64,000 nt of DNA from Halomonas sp. HL-48 (GTDB lineage: Bacteria > Pseudomonadota > Gammaproteobacteria > Pseudomonadales > Halomonadaceae), in NCBI RefSeq assembly GCF_001314875.1, contig NZ_LJZS01000003.1:62001-126000 (forward strand), given 5' to 3'. The notes beneath the pieces are model-generated. The model saw nothing but the letters and a program-made list of their open reading frames with translations, ran no database searches and was not told the origin of the DNA. Both the position numbers and the translations under genes were made by a program. Positions 9,402 through 18,120 of the stretch are shown here, piece by piece (position 1 is the stretch's first letter; every line of letters begins with the position of its first letter).

Positions 9402-9549
9402 GCGATAACCTCAGCTCTCACTCTGACAGCGTGGACGAGCAGTGATGCTCGTTCAACGCTTGAGGGCTTGCCATGGCGTCGACATCCATCAATAGTGGCG
9501 GAAAGTTTGTCGGGCTCGTGGTTGAAGTTGGAGAGAAAGGTCAATTGCT

Positions 9550-10518
9550 ATGCGTTTGAACTACCAGGGGCCGTCACCCGAAAAGGTGGGATTTTTATTG
9601 TTGCCGCAGTTTTCGATGATGGCCTTCTTTGCTGCTGTCGAACCGCTGCGCATTGCGAATCGTATTGCCAATCGCCCGCTGTTTGATTGGACATTGATTA
9701 GTACCGACGGCGGGCCGGTCACTGCCTCGAACGGCATGACATTAATGGCCGATCAGGCCAAGAGCGACGTGCATCATCTTCCTACGCTTGCGGTATGCAG
9801 TGGGTTTACGCCAGAGGCGCACCTTACCCGACCATTAATGGCCTGGCTTCACCAGTTGGATCAGGTGGGTTGTTGCCTGGGCGGTATTGATACCGGCGCC
9901 TTTTTACTTGCTGCCACGGGGCTATTCAAGCACGAGCGGGTGGCGCTTCACTGGGAGAGTCTGCCCGCCTTTCGTGAGCGCTTTCCGGGTATCGAAACCA
10001 CCGACGAGCTTTACGAACTGGGCGAGCGACGCTTTTCCTGCGCGGGCGGCGCGGCGGCGATGGATATGGCGCTGGAGGTGATTGCGCGACGCCATGGCGC
10101 CAAGCTGGCCATCGATGTGTCCGAGCAGCTCATTCATGACCGTATTCGCACCCGCAGCGACCAGCAGCGCATGGCCCTGGTGAAACGCCTGGGCACTTAT
10201 AACCGGCGCGTGGTCGAAGCGGTGGCGCTCATGGAGCAGAACCTTGAAGAGCCGCTTGCCCTAGAAGAGGTGGCCAGCCGGGGAGACGTATCGGTTCGTC
10301 AGCTGCAACGTCTATTTGAGCAGGAGCTCAACGCTACGCCGCGGCAATGGTATTTGCAGCTACGTATCAAACGCGCCCGGCGGCTGCTATCAGAGACCGA
10401 CCTGTCGATACTGGCCGTGGGGCTCGCCTGCGGATTCAGCTCGTCGTCCAGCTTTGCCCGGGCGTTTCGCGCCTATTACGGATACTCGCCTCGGCAGGTG
10501 CGCAAGAAAACCGCGTGA
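9550..10518 (+). CDS. cdhR: GlxA-family AraC regulator, probably carnitine-responsive CdhR
   Basis: 322 residues with a GGAGAG ribosome site upstream. N-terminal DJ-1/PfpI-like amidase domain (about 10-190; the nucleophile region reads GGIDTGAF, so the usual Cys is not at that spot and the domain is a sensor rather than an enzyme). C-terminal AraC double HTH at about 215-320 with the typical FSSSSSFARAFRAYYGYSPRQ helix region. GlxA-type regulators of this shape control carnitine, choline and betaine genes in pseudomonads. Here the next gene is a carnitine-type binding protein and the facing operon degrades carnitine, which matches the cdhR-caiX-cdhCAB set of Pseudomonas aeruginosa. The exact ligand is inferred. 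Confidence 0.8.
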   Translation: MRLNYQGPSPEKVGFLLLPQFSMMAFFAAVEPLRIANRIANRPLFDWTLISTDGGPVTASNGMTLMADQAKSDVHHLPTLAVCSGFTPEAHLTRPLMAWLHQLDQVGCCLGGIDTGAFLLAATGLFKHERVALHWESLPAFRERFPGIETTDELYELGERRFSCAGGAAAMDMALEVIARRHGAKLAIDVSEQLIHDRIRTRSDQQRMALVKRLGTYNRRVVEAVALMEQNLEEPLALEEVASRGDVSVRQLQRLFEQELNATPRQWYLQLRIKRARRLLSETDLSILAVGLACGFSSSSSFARAFRAYYGYSPRQVRKKTA

Positions 10519-10625
10519 GTCCTAGGAAATGGCGTGTTGCATCCTGAAACCGTCGCTTAATGCCTAGTCGCGGGTAGATAGCCGCGCATACTGGCTGAAC
10601 CCAATAAACAAGAGGTTCAAGCCAA

Positions 10626-11564
10626 ATGTCTAAAACACTCAAATCCATGTCGTTAAAAGCGGGTTTTGTACTGTCCGCCTTTGCCGCGTCGCCTGCCATG
10701 GCGGAGCTGGATGAGCTGCGCTTTGGCGTGCCGCCGTGGCCTGGGGTGACGGTAAAATCAGAAGTGGCGGCTCAGCTACTTGAGGTGATGGGTTACGAGT
10801 CCCGTCAGCAGGATTTGGCCGTGAGCGTCATTTTGGAAGGCCTGTCGAATAACGACCTGGAAATCTATCTGGGCGGTTGGTATCCCGTGCAGAAGGATAT
10901 GGTCGAACCGCTGGTGGCCGACGGCAAGGTGGAAAAGGTGGTTTCCAACATCCGCGGTGCCAATTCCGGGTTAGTAGTCCCCCAGTATGTTTATGAGGCA
11001 GGCGTCACTACGGTGGCCGAGCTGGCCGAACACCATGAGCGCTTTGACGGTGAAATCCAGGGGATCGAAGCAGGTACGGGCATTAACGAAGCGATTCTTA
11101 ACGCCATCGATAACGACCTGGCGGGCCTGGGTGACTGGGAGCTTCGCGAAAGTTCTACCTCGGCCATGCTGGCGCAGGCAGAGCAAAAAATGGCCGACGA
11201 AGAATGGGTCACCTTTGTCGGCTGGGAACCGCACTGGATGAACGTCAGCTTTGATTTGGCCTACCTGGCCGATAGCGACGACGCCGGCGTGGCATCCATC
11301 GAAAGCACGGTATGGACGATTACACCGGCAAGCCTGGCGGACGAAGCGCCCGAGGTTCACCGCTTCCTGTCGCAGTACGTGATCGATATTGAGGATCAGA
11401 ACGAATGGGTGCACGAGTACAGCTACGAAGAGCGCCCGGCGGATGACGTTGCCCGCGAGTGGATTGGCAACAATCTGGATACCGTTGCCGAGTGGCTGGA
11501 CGGTGTTGAAACCCGCGATGGCGAGTCCGCCATTGAGCAGGTGCGGGATCAGTATGGTTCGTAA
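10626..11564 (+). CDS. caiX: Carnitine/betaine-type ABC substrate-binding protein
   Basis: 312 residues, an AGAGG ribosome site, signal peptide ending about residue 26 (SPAMA). OpuAC/ProX-type periplasmic binding protein; aromatic residues suited to a trimethylammonium cage occur in PPWPG, GGWYPVQ and GWEPHWMN. In Pseudomonas, CaiX feeds the shared Cbc ABC transporter. No permease or ATPase lies next to this gene, so a core transporter from elsewhere is probably used. It sits between cdhR and the convergent carnitine operon, and a strong terminator directly follows. Carnitine is the preferred ligand by context; betaine or choline cannot be excluded. Confidence 0.8.
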   Translation: MSKTLKSMSLKAGFVLSAFAASPAMAELDELRFGVPPWPGVTVKSEVAAQLLEVMGYESRQQDLAVSVILEGLSNNDLEIYLGGWYPVQKDMVEPLVADGKVEKVVSNIRGANSGLVVPQYVYEAGVTTVAELAEHHERFDGEIQGIEAGTGINEAILNAIDNDLAGLGDWELRESSTSAMLAQAEQKMADEEWVTFVGWEPHWMNVSFDLAYLADSDDAGVASIESTVWTITPASLADEAPEVHRFLSQYVIDIEDQNEWVHEYSYEERPADDVAREWIGNNLDTVAEWLDGVETRDGESAIEQVRDQYGS

Positions 11565-11618
11565 TAGTACGGCGCTTGATAACCGGCCCATAACGCCTAA
11601 ACCGTGATTAACGCTAAG

Positions 11619-11647
11619 CAGCGCCTTATCCGTTAAGGCGCTGTTTT
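11619..11647 (+). terminator. Rho-independent terminator after caiX
   Basis: Perfect 10-bp stem CAGCGCCTTA / TAAGGCGCTG with a 5-base loop, followed by TTTT. The stop codon of the convergent hydrolase gene (11626-11628) lies inside the left arm, so the hairpin doubles as the end of that reading frame. Confidence 0.85.
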
Positions 11648-12447
11648 AGCGTTTGGCAAAAGCCCTGCCAGGCAACGCCCATCTCGGGTAGCTGCGCCTG
11701 GGCGTGAAGGGCGGCGTGCACCATGTGGGGCGCGCACCGGTAGCCCACCGACGCGCCTGCATTGCGCCAGTCGTTGACCGCGGCCTCGATGGGGCGAGTC
11801 AACGGGTCCCGCTCGACGGTCAGCATGTCGATCCTGTCGGCAGGTGGGTGCCTGTCGCGCTCAATGGCCATGATGTCAGGGCACAGTTGGCGAATATCTA
11901 GCACATCATTGCGTGAAAGCAGCGGTGCATCATCACCCAGGCACTCAAGCGAAAGCCTGCCAACGGCTGGATAGATCAAGCCTAGTGGCGGCGCGTCTTT
12001 TAGCTGATGCGCGAGATCGATGGCCAATCGGCCGCCTGCGCTATCGCCCACCAGCGCGACTGGCTGAATGGCGTCGAACACTACACGGCAGTCGGCCAGC
12101 ATAGTGGGGTAGTCCACCTCCGGCGCAAGGCGATAGTTCACGCTCACCACCTCGTGCCCTAAGATACCTGCGAGGCTGGCGGCGGAACCGTGGTGGCTCT
12201 CGACCGAGCCAAGGGTAAACCCGCCGCCGTGGATGAACAGCACGCAGCCGGAGAGTGGCGACGCAGGCATAAAGCGGCGCACGCCAACGCCCTCGATCAT
12301 GCTGTCTTCAACCCGCATTCCGGCTGGGTCGGGCGGGGCGAACGTGCGGCAAAGCTTGTCATAGGCGCGCCTCGACTGGGGCAAGGGGAGCTCCTCCATC
12401 ACGGCGAGCCCTGCGCTAAAACGTTGAATAAAGGCGTCTATGTGCAT
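11626..12447 (-). CDS. Alpha/beta hydrolase (HSL/esterase type) of the carnitine operon
   Basis: 273 residues from ATG 12447 (MHIDAF); a longer in-frame extension would run into the thioesterase gene and has no ribosome site. It has the HGGGF oxyanion motif and the nucleophile elbow GDSAGG of the hormone-sensitive-lipase-like esterases, with the catalytic His probably in the C-terminal 'APHMVHAA' segment. It is the last gene of the carnitine operon, 23 bp after the thioesterase. A role in releasing carnitine from O-acylcarnitines is an inference from position; a similar lipolytic gene neighbours the Pseudomonas cluster. Confidence 0.75.
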   Translation of the reverse strand: MHIDAFIQRFSAGLAVMEELPLPQSRRAYDKLCRTFAPPDPAGMRVEDSMIEGVGVRRFMPASPLSGCVLFIHGGGFTLGSVESHHGSAASLAGILGHEVVSVNYRLAPEVDYPTMLADCRVVFDAIQPVALVGDSAGGRLAIDLAHQLKDAPPLGLIYPAVGRLSLECLGDDAPLLSRNDVLDIRQLCPDIMAIERDRHPPADRIDMLTVERDPLTRPIEAAVNDWRNAGASVGYRCAPHMVHAALHAQAQLPEMGVAWQGFCQTLKQRLNG

Positions 12448-12470
12448 GGCATTTGTATATCGTTTATAGC

Positions 12471-12926
12471 CTAGCGTCGGATGCCGATAGTGCGGCCTGC
12501 CAGCTCGGGCCACGCCTCACTATGGGCTTTAGGCAGTTCTTCGATGCGGTTCGCAATTTTCGTTGGAAACGGACTTGGCCGCCCGGAGGCTTGCTTCATG
12601 CCCATCAGCATCTGCTCGCTGGTGGCCAGTAGGTTGCCCTCGGCATCGTGCATGGCGAAAAACACGTGCATGCGTTTGGCATCGCTATCCAGCAGCGTCA
12701 GGTCGATGGTTAGTGATTGGCCCTGGTGTGCTTCGTCGCGATAGCAGAGATGGGTTTCCAGCGTATAGATCGTGTAGCCGTAGTGCTCACGGCTCGCTTC
12801 ATCCAGCCCAATGTGGTCGATCAGTGCTTCACAGGCCAGGGAGAAGACGCGGGCATACGCCGCGTCGTTCATATGCCCGTTGTAGTCGACCCATTCGGCT
12901 GCGACATGGGTTTCATAGATGATCAT
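12471..12926 (-). CDS. cdhC: Hot-dog thioesterase, betainyl-CoA thioesterase
   Basis: 151 residues, the usual 4HBT hot-dog size, with the N-terminal VDYNGHMNDAAY motif carrying the catalytic Asp/His-type residues of 4-hydroxybenzoyl-CoA-like thioesterases. Its ATG shares one base with the stop of the dehydrogenase (TGATG). In carnitine breakdown it would release glycine betaine from betainyl-CoA made by the cleavage enzyme. The three-gene order is the reason for the specific call; the family alone would only give 'acyl-CoA thioesterase'. Confidence 0.8.
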   Translation of the reverse strand: MIIYETHVAAEWVDYNGHMNDAAYARVFSLACEALIDHIGLDEASREHYGYTIYTLETHLCYRDEAHQGQSLTIDLTLLDSDAKRMHVFFAMHDAEGNLLATSEQMLMGMKQASGRPSPFPTKIANRIEELPKAHSEAWPELAGRTIGIRR

Positions 12927-13879
12927 CAGATGCGTCCTTTTAGGCCTTCGGCTTCGGGCCAGTACTTTTGCACTACTTCCAACAGCTCGACTAAAAAGTC
13001 ATCCCGGCGGCGATCCAGCGTCGCCACTGAGCGGCCTGCCGCTTGGTGGTCGCAGCCTTCCACCACCTTATCAATCAGCTCGTCGGTGAGCTCTGGGGCC
13101 TCCAACTTGGTCCAGGGCAGTTTTAGCGCAGGGCCAAACTGCTCCAGCATATGGCGCATGCCAGGCTCGCCACCGGCCAAATGGAAGGTCAAGAAGGTGC
13201 CCATCAGCGGCCAGCGTAGCCCGCAACCGTAAACCACGGCGGCGTCGATCTCCTCGGTGGTCGCCACGCCATCGTTGACCATATGCAGCGCTTCCCGCCA
13301 TAGGGCTTCCATCAGGCGGTCGGCGATATGGCCCTCTATTTCGCGGCGCACCACCAGCGGGCGCATGGCAAGCGCCTGATACAGGGCCTGCGCGCTGGCA
13401 AGCTGCTCGGGCTGGGTGGCGTCACCGCCAACAAGCTCGACAAGTGGCAGCAGGTAGACCGGGTTGAAAGGGTGCGCGACGATCACGCGCCCTGGCGCTT
13501 GCTGGCACTGCTGCTGAAGGTCGGTAGGCTTAAAGCCAGAGGTAGACGAGCCAATGATGACGTCCGGTGCGGCCGCGGCATCAATGGCCGCTAGAATCTC
13601 TTGCTTGAGGGCCAGGCGCTCGGGAACGTTTTCCTGAATCAGTTCAGCCCCGTTCACCGCCTCTTCAAGCGTGGCCGCGAACCTCAACCGTTCAGGGCTG
13701 GCGTCTGGCGCCAGTCCCAGTTGGGTCAGTGATGGCCAGGCGTTGTCGATAAACGCGCGAGTGCGGGCAGGGGCGTTGGGGTCCGGGTCGAAGGCAACTA
13801 CGTGCCAGCTCTGGGCGAGGGCGCGGGCAATCCAGCCGTTGCCGATCACGCCGGTACCAATGATGGCTAAATGGTTCAT
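12926..13879 (-). CDS. cdhA: L-carnitine dehydrogenase
   Basis: 317 residues. N-terminal Rossmann fold with GTGVIGNGW, then the 3-hydroxyacyl-CoA-dehydrogenase catalytic segment with SSTSGFKPTDL and HPFNPVYLLPLVE (catalytic His-Glu pair), and a helical C-terminal domain. Carnitine dehydrogenases belong to this subfamily and oxidise L-carnitine to 3-dehydrocarnitine with NAD+. The start overlaps the upstream cleavage-enzyme gene by 4 bp (ATGA) and its end overlaps the thioesterase start, so the three are co-translated. Length and gene order match Pseudomonas CdhA. Confidence 0.85.
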   Translation of the reverse strand: MNHLAIIGTGVIGNGWIARALAQSWHVVAFDPDPNAPARTRAFIDNAWPSLTQLGLAPDASPERLRFAATLEEAVNGAELIQENVPERLALKQEILAAIDAAAAPDVIIGSSTSGFKPTDLQQQCQQAPGRVIVAHPFNPVYLLPLVELVGGDATQPEQLASAQALYQALAMRPLVVRREIEGHIADRLMEALWREALHMVNDGVATTEEIDAAVVYGCGLRWPLMGTFLTFHLAGGEPGMRHMLEQFGPALKLPWTKLEAPELTDELIDKVVEGCDHQAAGRSVATLDRRRDDFLVELLEVVQKYWPEAEGLKGRI

Positions 13880-14769
13880 GCGTCACCTCCTGCCGGATTG
13901 CGCAACTTAAGATGCGCGCGGGTTTCCGATGGCGTCATCACGCGCGCGCCGAGGTTCTCAATAATCGTCGAGGCCTTTTCGACCAGCTGGCCGTTGTTAG
14001 CCAGCACGCCTTTCTCCACAAACAGATTGTCTTCCAGCCCGACCCGGGCGTGACCACCCAGCAATACCGCCTGGGCGACCATGGGCATTTGGTGGCGGCC
14101 AATGCCGAAGGCGGCCCAGTTGGCGTTGTGGGGGAGTTTATTGCGCATGGTCAGCATGGTCTCGGTGTCGGCTTCGGCACCCCAGGGAATACCCAGGCAG
14201 AGCTGATAAAGCGGGTCGCCGTCGATCAAGCCTTCTTGCGCGAGCTGGCGGGCAAACCAGACGTGGCCCAGGTCAAAGCACTCCAGCTCCGGCTTGACGC
14301 CTGCCGCCTGCACAAGGCGAGCGTGCTCGCGCAGCCAATCAGTCGGGTTCACATAGACCATGTCGCCAAAGTTAAGACTGCCGCAATCCAGCGTGCACAG
14401 TTCGGGGAGCAACTCGCCGACCGGTGCATGGCGCTCGGCAGGCGTTTGAATATCGGTGCCCGGGCCGCCACGGGTGGGGTCGCTTGCGTCGGGTATCCAG
14501 TCGCCGCCGCCCCCAGCGGTGATGTTCATGACGATATCTACATCGGCTTCGCGAACCCGTGTCATGACCTCACGGAATTGCTCGATCGAATGGCTGACGC
14601 CGCCGGTTTCCAGGTCGCGCACGTGGATATGCGCGATGCTGGCCCCAGCGCGGGCAGCGTCAATGCAGGAGGCCGCGATGGCCTTGGGCGTAACGGGCAC
14701 ATTGGGGTTTTTAGCGGTGGTATCGCCCGCGCCGGTAACGGCGCAGGTGAGGATGACATTGCGGTTCAT
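13876..14769 (-). CDS. cdhB: Dehydrocarnitine cleavage enzyme (BKACE family)
   Basis: 297 residues from ATG 14769, with GGAGAG just upstream; an in-frame extension to 14847 lacks a site. It belongs to the beta-keto acid cleavage (3-keto-5-aminohexanoate cleavage-like) family: the metal-binding HIHVRD near the N-terminus, the 'NITAGGGGDW' loop, 'GSLNFGDMVYVN', 'LECFDLGH' and 'GGHARVGLEDN' are all in place. In carnitine breakdown it transfers the betainyl group from 3-dehydrocarnitine to acetyl-CoA, giving betainyl-CoA and acetoacetate. It is the first gene of the minus-strand operon; its promoter must lie in the 290-bp gap before the divergent GntR gene. Confidence 0.85.
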   Translation of the reverse strand: MNRNVILTCAVTGAGDTTAKNPNVPVTPKAIAASCIDAARAGASIAHIHVRDLETGGVSHSIEQFREVMTRVREADVDIVMNITAGGGGDWIPDASDPTRGGPGTDIQTPAERHAPVGELLPELCTLDCGSLNFGDMVYVNPTDWLREHARLVQAAGVKPELECFDLGHVWFARQLAQEGLIDGDPLYQLCLGIPWGAEADTETMLTMRNKLPHNANWAAFGIGRHQMPMVAQAVLLGGHARVGLEDNLFVEKGVLANNGQLVEKASTIIENLGARVMTPSETRAHLKLRNPAGGDA

Positions 14770-15058
14770 GGCGTGCTCTCCAACAAGCAGTTTATTCGCC
14801 GACCAGTGTGTCGTGGTGAGCAGACAATAGTTGTCACAAGGCGTCACTAACTATACGCAGTATGCTATCTCTTGCTTCCAGCTTGGGCTTCTGTCGGCAC
14901 ACCGCCTTTGACGGCCTGAGTGATTGGGCGATAAGTGGTGGTATCAACGACCAAAGTATAAGCAATTAGGGCTTTCTCCTTTCTGAACCAACTACCATAC
15001 TAGTCCTGTCAGAGGCGATCGCGACTTGCCTCGCCGCTTTGGATTAGGACCCGTTGCT

Positions 15059-15796
15059 ATGCACACGACATTACAGACGCTATGGCAGGAAACGCTTGAG
15101 ACGGACGCTGTCCGCCAGCGGCTATTTCAGGTGCTAAGGCAGTCGATCATCCAGATGGTGCTTGCCCCAGGGCAGGCGCTATCGGAAAAGGAAATTGCCG
15201 AGACGTTCATGGTCAGCCGCCAGCCGGTAAGGGAAGCCTTCATCCGCCTGTCAGAGGCTGGACTGCTGGAAGTGAGGCCGCAGCGCGGTACCTATGTCGT
15301 CAAGATATCCCAACGGGCGGTGCTCGAGGCGCGCTTTGTCCGTGAGGCGGTGGAAGTGGCGATTGTTAAACAGGCCGCTGAACAGGGCCTTGATACCACC
15401 ACCTTGACGGATCTGCATGATTTATTGGCGCGTCAGCAGCGCTGTGTGGAACCGAATGATTACGACCGGTTTTATCGCCTCGATGAAGCTTTTCACCGAA
15501 CCCTGTCGCTTGGTGTTAAGCAGCAGGCCGCCTGGAAAGTAATTGAAGAGGTCAGGGCGCAGCTTGACCGCGTCCGCTATCTCAGCGTGCCTGAGAGCAC
15601 GCCGCTCTCACTGCTCGTCGATCAGCATACCCGCATTGTGGCGGCCATTGAGGCGCGCGATGCCGCCCAGGCCGAGCAGGCGATGTCAGTGCACTTGCGT
15701 GAGATTCTGGTCTCGATGCCGGATCTGATGCGTCGCTTCCCCGACCTGTTCGACGTGCAAGACAAACAGCCAACGATGCAGGAGGCGATGCAATGA
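15059..15796 (+). CDS. GntR/FCD-family regulator of the hexonate cluster
   Basis: 245 residues from ATG 15059; a TTG at 15026 is a possible but weaker start. N-terminal winged HTH ([20 protein letters not shown]) and a C-terminal helical FCD ligand domain with the metal-binding Asp/His pattern ([28 protein letters not shown]). Regulators of this class next to mannonate dehydratase bind hexonates or hexuronates (compare UxuR/ExuR). The stop overlaps the ManD start by 4 bp, so it heads the manD-adh-TRAP-uxuBA operon and probably represses it until a sugar acid binds. Confidence 0.85.
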   Translation: MHTTLQTLWQETLETDAVRQRLFQVLRQSIIQMVLAPGQALSEKEIAETFMVSRQPVREAFIRLSEAGLLEVRPQRGTYVVKISQRAVLEARFVREAVEVAIVKQAAEQGLDTTTLTDLHDLLARQQRCVEPNDYDRFYRLDEAFHRTLSLGVKQQAAWKVIEEVRAQLDRVRYLSVPESTPLSLLVDQHTRIVAAIEARDAAQAEQAMSVHLREILVSMPDLMRRFPDLFDVQDKQPTMQEAMQ

Positions 15797-17004
15797 AGAT
15801 CGAGCGTGCGTACACCATCGTGACCTCGCCGGGGCGCAACTTTGTAACGCTGAAAATCGTGACCGATCAGGGCGAGTACGGCATTGGTGATGCGACGCTC
15901 AATGGTCGTGAAATGGCCGTTGTCGCTTATCTGGAAGAACATGTGATTCCTGCGTTGATCGGGCGTGACCCTCAGCGCATTGAAGATATCTGGCACTTTC
16001 TCTATCGCGGCGCTTACTGGCGGCGTGGGCCCGTCACCATGACGGCCATTGCCGCCGTCGACATGGCGCTATGGGATATTAAGGCCAAGCTAGCGGGCAT
16101 GCCGCTGTATCAACTGTTGGGTGGCAAGAGCCGTGACCGGGTGATGGTCTACGGGCATGCCACCGGCCGCGATATCGATGCCTGTCTTGAAGAGGTCGCC
16201 CGCCATGTGGACGAAGGCTACAAAGCCGTTCGCGTTCAGGCAGGGGTGCCAGGCATTGCCAGCATCTACGGCGTCGCCAAAAAGGACGGAGAGCCCTACG
16301 AGCCCGCCGATGCCGATCTGCCCGCCGAACACGTCTGGAGCACCAGCAAATACCTCAACCATGTCCCTAAGCTGTTTGCCGCCGTGCGTGAGCGCTTCGG
16401 TGACGACTTGCACGTGCTTCACGATGTGCATCACCGCCTGACGCCCATCGAGGCGGCCCGTCTAGGTAAGGACGTTGAGCCCTACCGTCTCTTCTGGCTC
16501 GAGGACTGCGTCCCAGCTGAAAACCAGGAGGCGTTTGGCCTTATCCGCCAGCACACCACCACACCGCTGGCGGTGGGCGAGGTGTTCAACAGCCTGTTTG
16601 ACGCCAAGGCGCTGATCGAAAATCAATGGATCGACTATATCCGCGCCACCCTGACCCACGCCGGGGGCATCACCCATGTGCGCCGGATCGCCGATCTGGC
16701 CGGTCTATACCACGTGCGCACCGGCTTTCACGGACCGACGGATCTTTCCCCGGTCTGCCTGGGCGCCGCGATCCATTTTGACACCTGGGTGCCCAACTTC
16801 GGCATTCAGGAATACATGCCGCATACCCAGGCGACGAATGAGGTCTTCCCCCACGATTATCGCTTTGAGGATGGCCATTTCATCGTCGGCGAAACGCCGG
16901 GGCACGGCGTCGATATCGACGAACAGCTAGCCAAGCAATATCCCTATAAGCGCGCCAGTCTGCCGGTTAACCGGCTGGAAGACGGCACGCTATGGCATTG
17001 GTGA
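15793..17004 (+). CDS. manD: D-mannonate dehydratase, enolase superfamily (ManD/RspA)
   Basis: 403 residues, full length for ManD. Mg2+ ligands Asp211 (HDVHH), Glu237 (LEDC) and Glu263 (GEVF) match the D210/E236/E262 pattern of the family. It dehydrates D-mannonate (or D-gluconate in low-efficiency members) to 2-keto-3-deoxy-D-gluconate. The cluster also encodes UxuA, an unrelated mannonate dehydratase, so this enzyme may serve another epimer, work at low efficiency in a gulonate route, or be redundant. It overlaps the GntR gene and is followed within 31 bp by the alcohol dehydrogenase. Confidence 0.88.
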   Translation: MKIERAYTIVTSPGRNFVTLKIVTDQGEYGIGDATLNGREMAVVAYLEEHVIPALIGRDPQRIEDIWHFLYRGAYWRRGPVTMTAIAAVDMALWDIKAKLAGMPLYQLLGGKSRDRVMVYGHATGRDIDACLEEVARHVDEGYKAVRVQAGVPGIASIYGVAKKDGEPYEPADADLPAEHVWSTSKYLNHVPKLFAAVRERFGDDLHVLHDVHHRLTPIEAARLGKDVEPYRLFWLEDCVPAENQEAFGLIRQHTTTPLAVGEVFNSLFDAKALIENQWIDYIRATLTHAGGITHVRRIADLAGLYHVRTGFHGPTDLSPVCLGAAIHFDTWVPNFGIQEYMPHTQATNEVFPHDYRFEDGHFIVGETPGHGVDIDEQLAKQYPYKRASLPVNRLEDGTLWHW

Positions 17005-17035
17005 ACGCTTGGCACAGGTAAGGAGAGTGAAGTCC

Positions 17036-18058
17036 ATGAAGGCATTCCAGGTAAAGGCGCCGCACGACTATCAGGTGGCGGATGTTGAGCCGCCCAGGGC
17101 TGCGCCCGGCGAAGCGCTTGTCAGGGTGGCCTTTGCCGGCATCTGCGGCTCGGATATGCACATTATCCATGGCGATAACGCCTTCGTGCGCTTTCCGCGT
17201 ATCACTGGCCACGAGTTTGCCGGTGTCGTGGAGTCGGTGGGGGAAGGTGGGCATGGCGTCGCCGTTGGTGATCGCGTCTGTATCGACCCGGTCATCAGCT
17301 GCGGCCAGTGCTATCCCTGCCGTATTGGTCGCCCCAACGTGTGCAGCTCGCTTGAAGTCATTGGCGTGCACCGTGACGGCGGCTTTGAAGAATTTGTCAC
17401 CGTTCCTGTGGAAAACCTGCACCACCTGCCCGAGCACATAAGCCTGGACGCGGCGGCGCTTGTTGAGCCTTACACCATTGCCGCCAACGTGCTTGATCGG
17501 ATGCAGCCGCACCCAGGTGACCGGCTGTTGGTCCTGGGAGCCGGCGTGATTGGCCTGACGATCCTGCAGATGGCGCTGGCCAAAGGGATCAAGGACGTCA
17601 TCGTCACCGATGTTATTAACGAACGCTTGGCGGCGGCAACACAGCTTGGGGCGACGCAGGTCTTCAACAGCCGCGAGCAGGACGTGGAAAAAGCGCTGCT
17701 TGCCTTAACCCAGGGCGAAGGCGTTCCGCTGATTGCCGATGCGGCCTGCATGCCGGCGTTGCTGCCGCAAATGCTGCGGCTGGCGTCGCCGGCAGGGCGC
17801 ATTGGCCTGCTGGGCTTTAGCGTTCAGCCCAGCGAGCTCGTGCAACTGGAGGTGATCAAGAAAGAGCTGACCCTGGTCGGGTCGCGACTCAATAACCGCA
17901 AGTTTCCGGAGGTGCTCAAACTCATGGCAAGCGGGCAATTGGATCCGTTGGCGCTGGTCAGCCATCGGTTGCCGTTAAGTGACATGCCTGGCGCTATCGA
18001 CATGCTTGATCACCGACCAGAAGAGGCCCGCAAGGTGCTGATCCAGATCGGTACTTGA
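17036..18058 (+). CDS. Zinc alcohol dehydrogenase, probable L-gulonate 5-dehydrogenase type
   Basis: 340 residues from ATG 17036, with AAGGAGAG ahead. Medium-chain zinc dehydrogenase: catalytic zinc Cys in GICGSDMH, GHEFAG, the four-Cys structural-zinc loop (CGQCYPCRIGRPNVC) and the NAD-binding GAGVIGL. It resembles RspB, galactonate- and threonine-dehydrogenase-like members. In uronate clusters of Chromohalobacter-type bacteria such enzymes oxidise L-gulonate to D-fructuronate, which UxuB then reduces to mannonate. Here ManD, UxuB and UxuA are all co-transcribed, so the same route is the best guess. The substrate is inferred from context. Confidence 0.75.
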   Translation: MKAFQVKAPHDYQVADVEPPRAAPGEALVRVAFAGICGSDMHIIHGDNAFVRFPRITGHEFAGVVESVGEGGHGVAVGDRVCIDPVISCGQCYPCRIGRPNVCSSLEVIGVHRDGGFEEFVTVPVENLHHLPEHISLDAAALVEPYTIAANVLDRMQPHPGDRLLVLGAGVIGLTILQMALAKGIKDVIVTDVINERLAAATQLGATQVFNSREQDVEKALLALTQGEGVPLIADAACMPALLPQMLRLASPAGRIGLLGFSVQPSELVQLEVIKKELTLVGSRLNNRKFPEVLKLMASGQLDPLALVSHRLPLSDMPGAIDMLDHRPEEARKVLIQIGT

Positions 18059-18120
18059 GGGTAACCACGCCAACCCACGCGCGTTTAACAATCAACAACA
18101 CAGTGTGCAGGAGAAAGACA

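Noticed and set aside
13912..14850. 312-codon plus-strand open frame
   Set aside because: It is antisense to the BKACE gene, has no family features and follows the codon pattern of the opposite strand.
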